This document shows positions 1 to 12,257 of a stretch of DNA of 64,000 nt, in pieces. Position 1 is the first letter of the stretch. Every line of letters begins with the position of its first letter. Made by a program: the position numbers and the translations under genes. The notes beneath the pieces are model-generated. The model made no database searches, was not told the origin of the DNA, and was given only the letters and a program-made list of their open reading frames with translations. This stretch comes from Timema cristinae (Eukaryota; Arthropoda; Insecta; Phasmatodea; Timematidae): contig JBCFYV010011164.1 of assembly GCA_039000515.1 (NCBI GenBank), positions 43,541,802-43,605,801 on the forward strand, written 5' to 3'.

Positions 1-90
1 AAAATGCGGGTGTATTTCCTCTAAAATTTGCCTTGCTCATCCTTACTCCAATAATGTAATGTATGAATAACCCAAATGGAAGGAAGTTGT
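1..90 (+). repeat. SINE family B, 3' part (fragment cut by window start)
   Basis: The bases read like the body and tail of SINE B elsewhere in the window: a 'tgcgggtgtatttcctctaaa' block, 'ccttactccaataatgtaatg' and a worn 'gaataacccaaatgg' tail. It is diverged and its head is outside the window. Confidence 0.4.
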
Positions 91-1601
91 TGATTACAAA
101 AACATACTTAAATTAAGGTGTTATTTAAAAGTTTTAGAGCTAAAAGAATAAGCTAATATCTATTAAATCTATTTACAGAATACAGACTATCTCAATCTTA
201 ATATATATAAATATATATTCCAAATTAAACTTTTATGATATAACACAGTACTAATGGAGGTAAGTCCAATGAAGTACGTTAATAAAGAACATCAATAACA
301 TTTGATTTACTTTTCAAAAAATGTTTGAAATAAAACCTACATTTATTTTGGATTATAAAATGGCTGTATAGTAAAAAGAAAGTTGACTTAAGTAATAATA
401 ATGAATAAAAGTATTTTTTTTACTGACATGCTTTAGTATCTTGTAAAAAAAGTGCATACAAAATTATTAATACTAGTTTTTTTACAAATAAGTGTTTTGT
501 GCACTATATAATATTAATAGAGTAATTTCCAAAAAGATATTCAAATACTTATTATGTTAGAGTAAAATTAATATTAAAAATAGTTCAAAGAAAACTTATC
601 ATGCTAGCATTAGTGTTGATTTATTGTTTAGGTATTTAAAGCATGTATGTGCACGTGCGCGCACACACACACCCACACACACACATATATATGTATATAT
701 TATGATTATATAGTTTTGTCAGCACAACAGTAAATATTAATTGTGCCTTAATATTATCAAACATAGATATACCACCAACATCATTATATATGTGGCTACT
801 TTACAGTGGCATACTTTTGAGGCGGAGGGTTTTCAACCCCTTTCAGGAGCTCGAAATAATATTTTTAAGGTGTTTGTCATGCCAAACTGATTTGGTTTAC
901 TGTATATATTTTTATCTATTGTCTGAGAAAAGAAAATAATCATTACATAATAAATTCTCACAGGTGTAATATATAGAAACTTAGATAAAGTGACAATTTT
1001 GATTGTGAAGTAGTACTATCCAAAAAAATGGAAAATAAGAATTTTGGCTATAAGTGGAAATATGGCATTTTAGAAATGACCGATCCATGTGTGTTTGTTC
1101 CCTAACACAGTGGTTACCGTTTTCTCTAGTAGTTTTATACTTCATTATGTTAAGCAATCTTAGTGAGAGTGTTACAATCAAAGTTGGATATTTATCATGA
1201 TTTATCACCATCAGATTATAGTTTGTATTAGTTTAAAAAGTCACATTTTGACCAAAATTAAAATAAAGAAAATGTATTACATGACAGCCCTCCAAAATAT
1301 ATCCAATTCATGTCACGGCAAATTTACAGGCTTGAATTGGGCCTACTTATATATTTAAAACAGGTGTCAATTTTGTAACAAGTATTTTTTACAAGCGAAT
1401 ATTATTAAATATTTTAAAATGTACAACTATCGGTTTTATCAGTGGTGTCTGAAAGGTTGTTGCCAGTTGAAGGAAGGCTGTACAGACTGTACAAGCAAAT
1501 TGTTTCCTTACCCTCACAATCAGTTTGAAAACACATACACAATAATGTAGCAAGCAAATGTGTATGCATTGACTTTAAATGGCAGATTTGATATCGACTG
1601 T
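91..1601. other. AT-rich stretch without recognisable gene
   Basis: No ORF with recognisable protein similarity on either strand. It contains a short CA-rich microsatellite near 660-690 followed by a TATA-rich run. Nothing else can be supported. Confidence 0.6.
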
Positions 1602-2176
1602 AAAGGCCGCTACACACATACAGGTAGGCCTATACCTGTGAGGTTTCCTGCACAGGCGCGTCTGTCGGGTATAACTGAATGTATGGATGACATAATTGTA
1701 CAGTTATTTCTGCCTGCACAGACAACTGGAACAAATAGTTAATTTCATTCAATATACATGCTTTGGAGCTAACTGCGCAGGCATACCGGAGCGTGTGTAC
1801 TGAAGTGTGCACAACATTTACTAATTATATAATTTTCATTCTTTCTTTATAAACTTATTGCTGTACACAATTTTTATGTGCAAATTTAAATTCATTTAAC
1901 GAGTTCACACGTGAATAACGTTCTCTTCTGTTGAACCAATCTTTACAGCACAGCACTAGTTTTACTTTAAATTTTTAACACTGTTTCGTTGCTACCAACA
2001 AGCCAGTGATCGCCAAAGCATTGCCTGTTGACGCCATTGCTAGCCGACAGTGAAAGAACAATTGAACGAGAAAATAAAAATTGTGACCTAAAGAAGAAAA
2101 AACGTATCATGTGGATGCACTAACACATCCTGTATAATTGTACAGGTATACCTACCTGTATGTGTGTAGTGGCCTT
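1602..2176. mobile_element. Non-autonomous DNA transposon (MITE) with ~35 bp terminal inverted repeats
   Basis: The left end (AAGGCCGCTACACACATACAG then GTAGGCCTATACCTGT, from 1603) matches the inverted right end (ACAGGTATACCTACCTGTAT then GTGTGTAGTGGCCTT, to about 2175) over roughly 35 bases with a few gaps. The interior of about 500 bp has no coding capacity, so this is a MITE-like deletion derivative. I could not fix a target-site duplication, so the superfamily is open. Short ORFs crossing its ends are artefacts. Confidence 0.75.
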
Positions 2177-2309
2177 AAGGAAACAATTTGCTAGCATGGT
2201 CCTGTCAAACCTGTCTCCACATGACATTCCACCACTGGGTTTTATGTTGACATTCAAAGGGGCAGAAGTTCTCTGCCCCTCAAGTTCTTGTACAATGCAA
2301 GTGTTTGTA

Positions 2310-2375
2310 ATAATAATAATAATATCTTTATTTGGGCGAAGTTAAGGCCAGCGCCTTTTCTTACAATTAACTCTT
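2310..2375 (-). repeat. LINE 3'-end fragment with (ATT)n tail
   Basis: An (AAT)n run is followed by 'atctttatttgggcgaagttaaggcc'. I recognise this as the inverted 3' end of a widespread insect non-LTR element, with the tail pointing left. Only the extreme 3' end is present. Confidence 0.4.
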
Positions 2376-2770
2376 GTATTCTTTCACCCCTGAGGCCAGA
2401 GGCAAGTAGAGGCATGTAATTGTATCAGTCAATAGTCTGCACACTAAACTCTGAATATGATTGCACAATTTTGTTTCATTCTACAAGAGAAAGTTTATCA
2501 GACAAATAATTATGCTTTTGCTATTACTCTGGCATAGTTTGAAGAAAGTGAACATGTTGATTTTGGATTCATGACATAAGTTTAAGGAGTGTCATCAGTT
2601 TTTTTCTGAGTTGCTAATCTATGATAACATTTCTAAGTATTTTCAAATGTATTGTCAAAAATTCTTTGAATTTATAAACTTATTACCCATGCACTTATCT
2701 ATTATTACATTTTGGGGATGTGGATGTGTGGGCTATTTTTTGCATGAAATCATACCATTAGGAATATTAC

Positions 2771-2805
2771 ATCTGCTTCAGTGGTCACATGGTCTAAGGT
2801 GTCAC
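2771..2805 (+). repeat. SINE family B, head half (split by the hAT-like element)
   Basis: The bases 'ctgcttcagtggtcacatgg' and 'tctaaggtgtcac' are the tRNA-like head of SINE B. The copy stops at 'ggtgtcac' (2798-2805), and its continuation is found 2.1 kb away at 4907. The two halves join at a duplicated 8 bp site, so the intervening DNA is an insertion. Confidence 0.7.
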
Positions 2806-4906
2806 CAGGGGCGTTGGAGGAAACATATTTTGGGTGGGTGGGGGGTGAACCAGTGTTTTTCTCAACTCTTAAGTATTTCAAAATTAGAAAAATTCCCAAT
2901 GCCAAAGGAGAGTAGAAAAAGGGCAATGTTGAGAATGAGGGAGGGGGGTGGTGTGTCAGGAGGCTCCCAGAATTTTGTTTTTAATTTGGGGCGATAATCA
3001 AGCCTCGAACCGAGCTTTTAGGCAACTGTATTTTTTTGATTAATTTATTTGTTCATACTTGATTTTTAAAGTTACAAGGCTTTTTTAGTGCTTAAGGAAA
3101 TAGCTTGAGTTATTATTCCAGTTCTTTTTGCAGATATTGTTCAAATCGTGTAATTTAGATTAAAAAATTTAACTTACTTTATTACAGTGGTTTCCAACAT
3201 TTTGTAGTTTATGACCATAACTTTTCTTTCTACGGCCATCGCAACCCTTTGAAACTTAAGAGCATTCAAATCCTGGTTTTTAAGTTTTTTCACTGTCCCA
3301 GACTATCTACAATTAACTACACAGTGGGATAGGTAATATTCAGAGGAAATGTATCCTTATTTGCTTGGAGGGATATTATGTTTAACTACCCCTGGCCAGT
3401 ATTAAAATCCTTACTTCACCTTCACCACCAAACCAAACCAAAAGAGTGTGATATTAAACCCGTATGTCCATTAATTGCTTATAATAATGATTATATGCAA
3501 CTAATATATAGTAAAAGAGAATCAAGAAGCCCGAGGTTGGGGTATGATTTTATATTATGCTAGCAGCATTACAAGGCTGCCACAGTAAACACGTCAGCAA
3601 GAAGCTATTAGAATGGAATGGCCAAAAGGAACCTAAGCAGTAACTAGGTCGTTTATAGCATTTTAACAACTTACAATTCTATTAGAATTACACATCTTCC
3701 TATATTCATTAAAATTCCTGAAAAAGAAAATATAAAGCTAAAACCTCTATATTGTGACCCCACGGTCTACCAATGCCCTGCTTCATATAAGTTCAAGAAA
3801 TTAGCCCTAAAATGTTAATATTGGTACATCAATAAACTATTGAAAACATATTGTAATTTAGCACGTGAGGGTGAAGGGGCTTCACCTGACATTTTATTAA
3901 ATAACTTATGGCAAATTCAAAATCAGCACACTAAACAACATGGTTATACGAAATTTCATGCCAATTGAGAACTAAATATCAAATTTAAAAATGTATCCCA
4001 AATTTGAAAAATGTTAAAGGGTGAAAAAACAAACTTATTTTTTGTTTAATGTAGTCTACTTAATCAAATTAAAAATTATAAGAGTTGTAACAATATAACA
4101 CAGCCATATTACTCCTCTTTCTTCATTGTTGCTTTGAACCTATTTAAGTTTCTTTCATGAAAGCCTATTTTAATACACACGAAATAAGATACATCAGTTC
4201 AATTCAAACTAGTATGGATACTTGCTAGAAAAATTAGTGTGTATTTCAGAAGTCAAACATTAACACTAACCTCAAACAAATGTTGCATAACATTCACTGC
4301 ATTTATGCCTTCCAAATTTAAGAAGCCCTCATTAAGGCATTGGTTGTACAACATGATAATTTAAATCATAAAATTGCGACAGTTTAGCATCCATGAAAGT
4401 CTATACAACATGATAATTTGAATCATAAAACTGCGACAGTTTAGCAGCCACGAAAGTCACAACATTGGCTGAAAATGCTCCAATTCCAAGCCTTGCTGGC
4501 CGAGTTAAATTTTGCTAATAGGCAGATTATGTTCCCTTATGATTCGTTTCCATACCACATTCGGGTATACTCACTGGCCGTTGTCTCTTTGCCAACTGAC
4601 AATGGTGCTACTAGACTAATTGGTTAAAGCTTTCCACAACCTACTACAGAAGGAATTACCTTTCAATGTTTGATGATTTTTGAAATTGGGATTTTTTGTA
4701 GAGTTGGGAAATTTTGAATTTGTCTTTACAAGTCTATGGTTAAGGACTTTCATAATAGAAAGTAATGGGGGTACAGAATAAGCATAGAATTTCCCAACTC
4801 CAGATCTCAAATCTCACAAAATTTCCAACTTTCAGGCTTTTAAACAACATTGGGGGACGGGGGGTTATATCCCCCAACCGCCCTACCCCCCGGCGCGACG
4901 CCCCTG
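2806..4906. mobile_element. hAT-like DNA transposon inserted in a SINE B copy
   Basis: The segment begins CAGGGGCG and ends CGCCCCTG, the short terminal inverted repeat typical of many hAT elements. It is flanked by an 8 bp near-duplication, GGTGTCAC (2798-2805) and AGTGTCAC (4907-4914), also the hAT size. The interior has G-rich tracts near both ends, including a perfect GGGGGTTATATCCCCC palindrome near 4862-4877, and no recognisable transposase. It is therefore non-autonomous or eroded. Removing it reconstitutes a continuous SINE B head and body. Confidence 0.75.
4348..4461. repeat. Two-copy tandem repeat, 57 bp period
   Basis: The block 'acaacatgataatttaaatc' with its following bases is repeated directly at a spacing of 57 bases with few differences, inside the hAT-like element. 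Confidence 0.8.
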
Positions 4907-5082
4907 AGTGTCACTCTCGAGTTAAAATAGACTGCCCCAATGACAAAGAGATCAGGGTTCAAATTCTGATTGAGTGTGCTGAAGGTAGTTTTTCCTAAAT
5001 GGTTTTTCCACTCTATCTCCTCACATAAATGCAGGTACATTTCCTCTGAATTCAACTTTTGTTATCCCTAACTAATTAGCCT
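4907..5082 (+). repeat. SINE family B, body half (split copy)
   Basis: Continues the SINE interrupted at 2805: 'gtgtcactctcgagtt', 'agactgccc', a B-box-like 'agggttcaaattctg', then the SINE B body ('tttttccactctatctcc', 'tacatttcctctgaattcaac') and 'ccctaactaattagcctaatt'. Confidence 0.7.
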
Positions 5083-5182
5083 AATTGAACACTTTTGAAA
5101 GATATTCAATAAATTTTGAGGTCACCATATGAAGAAAATTAAATTCTATAATTGTAATGAAGCAATATTTTATTTATTTTGA

Positions 5183-5440
5183 AGGTGTCAGACTTCTATG
5201 CTGGCGGCCGGGGTTCAATCCTCGGTCCTGGCAAAGATTTATCTGATTACCAAACCCTTCCTTCACCTCTGACAAAACATCTTGTGAATGTGAGGAATGC
5301 CAGGTCTCCACCGTGGTTCGGATTCCACGTTAAACTGTAGGTCCTTCATTTCATCTCATAATCATCCTACCATTACACATTAGCGTAAGTGCGTATAACC
5401 TGAACGGGTAGTAAGACGCGGTGCTAATAATAATAATAAT
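5183..5440 (+). repeat. SINE family A, 5'-truncated, with target-site duplication
   Basis: Starts inside the tRNA-like head ('aggtgtcagacttctatgct', with the B box 'ggggttcaatcctcgg') and ends with 'gggtagtaagacgcggtgct' and an (AAT)n tail. It is flanked by the perfect direct repeat ATTTATTTTGA (5172-5182 and 5441-5451), as expected for LINE-driven insertion. About 90% like the other A copies by eye. Confidence 0.9.
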
Positions 5441-5451
5441 ATTTATTTTGA

Positions 5452-7624
5452 CTAAAAAAAGTTTTGCAATAAAAACTGCAAAAACACTGGCTTTTTCTCG
5501 CTTCTCCTTACATCCCACCTTAAGGTTTAAACGCCCATCTGATAGACAAATACGCACACTCTTTAAGGATGATGAAGAGGCCAGCCCCTACTGCTATAAT
5601 GTACTAACACCCAACTCTATCATCATTTAACCACAATGCTTGGGTGACGATCTTGTGTAAAAACAATGTTGAAAATAAACCAAATATGTTTGATATCATT
5701 AATATGATTGAATTTAAAAAAAGGAGACCAGGCTTCAGTTTATCTTATTTGTTCTATATCAGAAAGCACAGGTTTTCCGCGCTGCTCACCTCTACACCTA
5801 CCCACGGTAGTGCTGTCTAGGTGGTTTTCTGAAACACCTACACATAATATTGCTATATTTTTGCCACTCACAGCCTAAAACACTGAGCTAGAAGAACACG
5901 GTGTGACATCTAAACTTCCAGACATCAGGCATCAAAAACATCAACCACTGCCTACTAATAGTTAAGCAGAGAGGGTAGGAAAGAAGCACATTCATCCCAA
6001 TGGTACCTGAAAAGTACACTCGGGCCACAATTCTCAGGACAACTTCTGTTCCTGCTTTCACATATTAATTCAGACATCCCCACATCCTTTTAGTCAAGAT
6101 GGAAGGAATACGAGGGAAGAGATGCTCAACCATATCCCTTAAGGAACAAGTGTCGAGCCATTTCACAAAGAAAGGGTCTAACCTCTTCATTTCTCTGAAA
6201 TGTCTCAAAAATACGATATACAAAGCACCCATTGGGATTCTTACCATCTGATAATTCAAGACATATGCTAGGGGGAGAAGAGGACAACCCCCAATGCTAT
6301 AATAAACTGACAAACAACTATGTTTTTTCACCTTATCATTTTTTTATTCCGTACTAGCTTTCATCGCCATCTTATTAGTCCCCGCCGCATTAGTTGGCAC
6401 CAAAAATCAAGTTGATATAAAAATACAGGCAGTTCTTTTCAGAATACTTCCGGCCATTGATTTGCTCTTATTGCTATTCTCTGGCAAAGATGAAGTGTGC
6501 TGAAAGGTTTGTGCTGAATAAAGTCAAATACAAAACACACCCTCCCATTCATTTACAGCTACTTTTATCTTCTGCGACTATACCAATCCATTGTGTGTCT
6601 CGCTTTAAGAAAAGTAATGAATACATGATGTTGAAATTTAGTCCATTAAGACATGAATGTGAGATGTAGACATTGGTACAGTAAATTATAATTTGTGAAA
6701 GTTTTCTATTTAATTAATAATAAAATAAAAGCATTTTTAATGATACTTAAGAACTGTTCCATTAATAGCCCGGATAGTTTTATTTTATCTCATTTTTTAG
6801 TACATAATGTTGCCCCAAATTAACCTAGTTTTTCAAATAGCTCAGGTAATTCTTTATTATTCTATCAAGATGGATTATTAACTTTTGATAAACAATAAAA
6901 GAATGGACCCCATGGCCTGTTTCATCTGCTTAAACAATCCACAAACTATTTTTCTGCTTCAGCTGCTTGGGGCCACCTTGAGTTGACTGAGTGAATTGAG
7001 CTTTACAAGCACTTCTTTTGTTTAATTTGTGATTGATAAAGGAAGGGGTAAAAGACTGGTCACCACTCATCCCATTGCCTGATCAGGCATCAGAATGTAT
7101 TGATAAACAAAGATAAAAGAACAGCTATGAATTATGAGGAGCTAGCTATGCTTCTTGCTTGTCATGATGAAAATGAGTGAGAATTGAGAAATAGTGTCAT
7201 ATGTTTTCCCTCTACAGACCACCCTATCCCAGCATGAATGAAGATAACAAAAAGTTGTTTATTTTGTTGCAATCCAGATAATGAAATCAAAGATATAAAT
7301 TTTACATGTGACCTAGTTTATTAAAGCAAAACATTCCACAGTTTGGCTCAAGGTGATGTTCACAGGGGCATGTTAGTGAAAGCTAAAGTCCAAACTAGCA
7401 TGTTTTGGGCACAAAAAGCAAGCAGAGACAAAAACTATGCTCAAGAAGGATTGTTATCATTTTTGGAAAGAGTTACATACAATTTTAATGGCCCTATTTG
7501 TTTTCTCTTTGATCGGTTCTTCCTTTGCACAATTGCAGTTCTTGAGTCAAGATAGAGCATCTGACTGTGAAGGGTTGAATATTCTTCGCCACTGTAGAGT
7601 GCAAACAAATAAAATCTTGAGATC
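5452..7624. other. No recognisable gene
   Basis: AT-rich sequence with only short, unconvincing ORFs on both strands. I see no protein family, terminal repeats or RNA gene. Confidence 0.5.
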
Positions 7625-7672
7625 AAATATATGTGTGTGTGTATATATGTACACACATACACATACTTCATC
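7625..7672. repeat. TG/TA/CA microsatellite
   Basis: Compound simple repeat (tgtgtgtgtatatatgtacacacatacacatac). The short ORFs across it are low-complexity artefacts. Confidence 0.8.
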
Positions 7673-7774
7673 ACCACTTCTTACCTGTTCAGTCTATACA
7701 CATATATGATAATTACTTTAATGGGATAGGGATTAAGAAGGAAGCATTTTATAGATAATCTACTCGCATTTGCG

Positions 7775-7910
7775 TAGGAGAGTGGGAAAACATTTATAAA
7801 AAAACCACCCTCATTAGATCTGACTGGGATTTGAACCTCAGTTTCTCTATCAGCAGGCTAATCTAACAATAGAGTGACGACTCAGACCATTTGGCCAATT
7901 AAGTAGGTAT
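7775..7910 (-). repeat. SINE family B, diverged
   Basis: Reverse-strand copy: 'gagtgggaaaacatttat' is the inverted body, 'gggatttgaacctcag' the inverted B box, and 'accatttggccaa' the inverted head. The 3' tail is missing. Confidence 0.6.
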
Positions 7911-8139
7911 CACATAATTAATGTTTCAGCGTAAACAAAAAAATGAGATACAATTTATTTAAATTTATTTTAGGTATTTAATATACACTTTCTGAACCAA
8001 CTAATTATATCAGTACACGACTTATAGACTACATAACCTACCGTAACTTAAATCTATAACCGACACAATTTCCAGCACCTGGCCGTTAATTCATCACTGT
8101 GAAACAGGAAATCTACATTTCCCCATTGATACATTTTTT

Positions 8140-8216
8140 ACCATTCCAAGAATCAAATCCAGGACCTTTAGCTCAGTAGACAGACACGCTGAGCTGAGCA
8201 GACTGAGCTAAAGTGT
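8140..8216 (-). repeat. tRNA-like SINE head (family C)
   Basis: On the minus strand it reads 'tttagctcag' (A-box region) through 'ggtcctggatttgatt' (B-box region). It resembles the heads at 36690-36800 and 37019-37110. It does not fold into a full cloverleaf by eye, so it is a SINE or tRNA relic, not a tRNA gene. Confidence 0.45.
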
Positions 8217-8409
8217 TGGATTAACATTGGATAAAGATAATCTAGTTTATCATAGTGCTCTAGATGGAAATGATGTAACCCATCACTATTGGGATGTAAG
8301 AACGCAAATAGAAGAATTTCAAGGAAATCAACCAAATAAAAACAACTAGAAGTTATTGAATTTTAAAATAAGTTTCATTTCTAAATTTGATTAAAAGAAT
8401 AGTTTATAT

Positions 8410-8640
8410 TATTATATGGACAGCTCCTCAATGATGGGCATGTGCCAGTCTCATCTTGTCTATTTCAAAGGTGGGGGGTTTGAATCCCAGTGGGTGTAGA
8501 AAGGTGTTTGTTCATAGTTTCCTATGCTCAATCCATACAAATGCAAGTACACTTCCTCTAAATTTTACTTTTCCATGATAGCCTAGTAGTGCATATATGC
8601 AGATATCCCAGACTGGTAATAAGGTGCAGTGCAAAGAAAC
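8410..8640 (+). repeat. SINE family B, strongly diverged
   Basis: Has 'gggtttgaatcccagtgggtg' (B box), 'aatgcaagtacacttcctct' (body) and a worn 'taataaggtgcagtgc' tail. Confidence 0.5.
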
Positions 8641-9048
8641 GTTGCTGATTTTTAAGCTTTTTAAAATTACTTAGATATGCTTTGGTGCCAGAGTGTTAAT
8701 TTAAACTAATTAGGTAACAATATGAAGAGGGTGAAATTCAAGAGAATGAGCCAGTATTTATCAAGAAAGAGGATCTACAATGAGCACCTGGATGGGGATT
8801 TATTCTCGACCTTCTATATAACTTGGGGATTGAATCTCAGCCATACAGGATGTGTAGCTCTGATGGTTAAATCTTCTTTAAATGCATTCAATACAACAGG
8901 GATAATGATTTGAAGATGACAAAAATAAAAAATCCCATCACCTACATCACCAAAAGGTGTTGTGGGAAAAGCAAAGAACAACTAATATGAGGTAAGGCAC
9001 ATAATTATCTAAACATGACAAAGAATGAGCTATTTCTGCTAAATACAT

Positions 9049-9262
9049 TTTGAGCTAGACTGCCAAGGACGGGGAAATTGAGGTTGAATCTCACTCGGGT
9101 GAAATAGGGGTGGTTTTTCCTAGATGGTTTTCCACTCTCCCTCCACACAAATGCGGGTTCACTGCCTCTATATTCAACCTTCTTAATTTCTAACCCATTA
9201 GCGTAATTAGTACTTAAGTGCATAACCTGAGCAGGTAGTACACGTGGTGCTAAGTGTTATTA
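9049..9262 (+). repeat. SINE family B
   Basis: From 'gagctagactgccaaggacg' through 'tgaggttgaatctcactcgg', 'ttttccactctccctccaca', 'aacccattagcgtaattag' and 'cataacctgagcaggtagta' to 'gtggtgctaa'. The extreme 5' head is missing. The tail is the one also used by SINE A. Confidence 0.8.
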
Positions 9263-9948
9263 TTTGCAAAATACTTTAATCAAGTTAGCTTCATTTCTTG
9301 TTATACCTCCTTACATAGAATGCAAGCCTTTTAATCAATGAAATCTTCTTGTTAGAATATATTAAAGACAATAGAGCAGCTCACAAGGGATGAAAATCAA
9401 CAATACTTTAGGCATAACTAATTAAAGAAAACCTCTATTCACTCTTTGAGCTACAGTTTATATATAATATTATATATGTAAGAAGGTACAGAGAAAAGGA
9501 TTAGGAATATGATTTTGACTTTTACTATTTTAAGAAGGAAAAACAGAGCTAACACTTTACAATGCTACTAATGGACAAAGGAGAAGCCAGTTCACACTGA
9601 AAAAAGGAGGTAGTGCTCTCTCCAACGTTGATTGAAAGTCACTAACATTTCCTTATGGATAAGAAACAACTGCATAATTTCTCTTTAAACGGCCTAAGAA
9701 TTGAAATCAAATCGTAATATCTTTTCCTGCCACTGTGGCAACATAAGTTTCCAGTTTTTAAAGCATGGGTGTCCTATGAAAATCATACTCTACACCTCCA
9801 CCTATAGGTTTTGTTCTATCTGGACTCTTGTACACCACAACTTCCTAAAACCGGGAACCAAAAGACAAAATAGGATAGTGATAAGGAATAGGACACATAA
9901 AAGGAACAATTAACATATAATACTTAAACTCCCGAGTACCCTAATTTT
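9263..9948. other. No recognisable gene
   Basis: AT-rich DNA without protein similarity, terminal repeats or RNA structure that I can see. Confidence 0.5.
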
Positions 9949-9961
9949 TATAAGTAAACTT

Positions 9962-10172
9962 CCTTCACCTCTGACAAGACTTGTATTAATCAAAATCTGT
10001 GAATGCGAGGAATGCCAGGCCTCCACCGTGGTTCAGATCCCACGTTAAACTGTAGGTCCTCCATTTCATCTCACAATCACCCTACCACTACACATTAGCG
10101 TAAGTGTGTATAACCTGAACAGGTAGTAAAACGCAGTGCTAATAATATTATTATTAATAATAATAATAATAA
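9962..10172 (+). repeat. SINE family A, 5'-truncated, with target-site duplication
   Basis: Begins mid-element at 'ccttcacctctgacaagact' and ends in the A/B tail plus an AAT-rich run. The flanking direct repeat TATAAGTAAACTT is found at 9949-9961 and 10173-10185. Confidence 0.85.
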
Positions 10173-10185
10173 TATAAGTAAACTT

Positions 10186-10636
10186 TGGTGCGAGTTTACT
10201 GGTTACTAGAAACACTAGGATCAAAGGATAGTTTTTAAAGAGAGGCTTCAACATTTGCCTGAAGAAGAGATGAAACGATGTATGTGGGAAAGTGCACCTA
10301 ACCATTTAACTATGGCCTTTCAGATCAGAATCAAGTGCACCAGCTTGCATCTAAGTGTAAATCTTTTATTGTTATTGATTTTGGATTTTTCATTAGATTT
10401 ATGTTATGCAAACAAATTATACATAAAGTGTTAAACACACTTGGATTGCTCAAAGCAAGACTCTAAATCAGGGATTCCCAATATGAATGGTAGCGCCTTC
10501 CTGGGTGGCTTTAAATCCTTTCAAGAAGGACTTTGGCATGACTAAAAACGTTAAAGGAGTGTATATTTGGTGTTCTAATGCAGCAGTTGAAGCATTCAAG
10601 TTTCATTTTATTTAATAAACACCTCATCTATTTTTA
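10186..10636. other. No recognisable gene
   Basis: Nothing beyond AT-rich unique-looking DNA. Confidence 0.5.
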
Positions 10637-10899
10637 ACCTGCCTCGATGGCGTAGTTAGCTAACATGCTAGTCGTGATGAGCTAGACTGCCGAGGACGGG
10701 TAGATTGAGGTTCAAGTCTCAGTCAGGTGAACTGGGGTGGTTTTCCCCTAGATGATTTTCCACTCTCCCTTGACACAAATGTGGGCTCACTTCCTCTAAA
10801 TTCAACCTTCCCAATTCCTTACCCTTTAGCATAATTAGTACTAAAGCACATAAGCCCGAACAGGTAGTAAGACGCGATGCTAAATAATAATAATAATAT
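10637..10899 (+). repeat. SINE family B, near full length
   Basis: Carries the complete head ('acctgcctcgatggcgtag'), B box ('gaggttcaagtctcagtc'), body ('ttccactctcccttgacac') and tail ('cccgaacaggtagtaagacg', 'cgatgctaaataataataat'). A good reference for family B. Confidence 0.9.
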
Positions 10900-10995
10900 A
10901 TAAAGCTGTTTTGTATCTAGTTGGATGTATTTAATAGTATCAATTCATGGAAATAGCACTATAAATAGTGTGTGCTCATCAGTGAATAGCTCTGA

Positions 10996-11240
10996 ATAAC
11001 CTGCTTCGGTGACTGCGTGGTCTAATGCGCTATTCTCGTGTGAACTAAACTGCTGACGATGGGGATATTGGGATTTGATCCCGGTCGGGTGCACTGAGGG
11101 TGGTGGTTTTTTACTCTCCCTCCATGCAACTGCATTTCCTCTAAATTAAGCCTTTCTAATCCCTAACCCATTAGTGTAATTAGTACATAAGCATATAACC
11201 TGAACAGGTAGTAAGACACGGTGCTAAAAATAATAATATG
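10996..11240 (+). repeat. SINE family B, near full length
   Basis: Second tandemly placed copy about 100 bp after the previous one: head 'acctgcttcggtgactgcg', B box 'gggatttgatcccgg', body and tail 'aacaggtagtaagacacggt' followed by an AAT-type tail. Confidence 0.9.
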
Positions 11241-12257
11241 AATAGAGGCCAGTGTCATATCCAGGAATGTAAATATGAACCACCCCCGCCACTAGGTAAT
11301 GTTCTGATGCTGTCTTGAGGAAGCTGGAACCAAGCCTGAGAGAGTGTTTGATAAGCTGGGTGTATCGGGGAAGGGGGAATTCTTCCAACGGATGAGTTTC
11401 GTGTGCAAACCAACTTAATGCAATGAATTGTATATTAGTGAAAATTCGAAACCACTTAGCTAATGTTAGTCATGGTGACTTGGGACTATTGCTATCCAAC
11501 TTCAGATATTGTGAAGTCAGCCAAAAATCATATATCTCAAGGATCACAATAGTATTTTATAACTAAACTAATTTTATTTATGTTTCTATATAACCATGAA
11601 TATATATATTAATAAACCATACTATGAATTGTATGTGTAATCCAAGTGCATGATAAAAATATCATTAATCATTGGCATATACTTAATCTGAGGGGAGGGG
11701 GGGGGGGGTGCGTTGGGTTAAAAAAAAAAAGGTTTGGGTAAGCCCAAAATATTTATTCAATTACCTCACCGGCAATCCATTTATTCTATGACCCTGATGC
11801 ATAAGATTGTATGACCACCATCAATGCTACCACAAGTTTATAAAGAGATAGAATGAGCATATATGTCCACACACACACACAACAAAAACCGTTACACTTA
11901 TATAATATACATATTACAGCACATTTATGGATATCTACAGTGTAGGCCTATACTGATTCTAGTAATAAAGAGAGATAGAAAAAATGAGATAAAGAGGATT
12001 CTGTAAAAATACTTGCACTTTATCAACTTATATAAGGATTTTTCACCTCCACTAACTTAACTCTATCTTAAAAACCGGAGTCAATGACATATGATGCTAA
12101 ACAAAAAATGTACGCAGGGAAATCCCAACTCAGGCCCTGAACACTACTTATCATTATGGGATGGAATTTTTGTCTGGAAGATTTTCTGCAAGCAGAAGAG
12201 TGTTGGGAGAAGGTAGAGGCAGCACTTAGAGCCTATCACATACAAACATAAAGCCAC
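11241..12257. other. No recognisable gene; homopolymer runs
   Basis: Contains a G-run followed by an A-run at about 11690-11731 and short CA and TA microsatellites. No coding signal. Confidence 0.5.

Noticed and set aside
6065..6331. 88-codon minus-strand ORF as a gene
   Set aside because: No recognisable family, no splice or promoter context, and length within chance for this size of window.
8140..8216. Functional tRNA gene (also at 32200-32275, 36690-36800 and 37019-37110)
   Set aside because: A- and B-box-like motifs are present, but acceptor and anticodon stems do not pair and each is attached to SINE-like flanking sequence.
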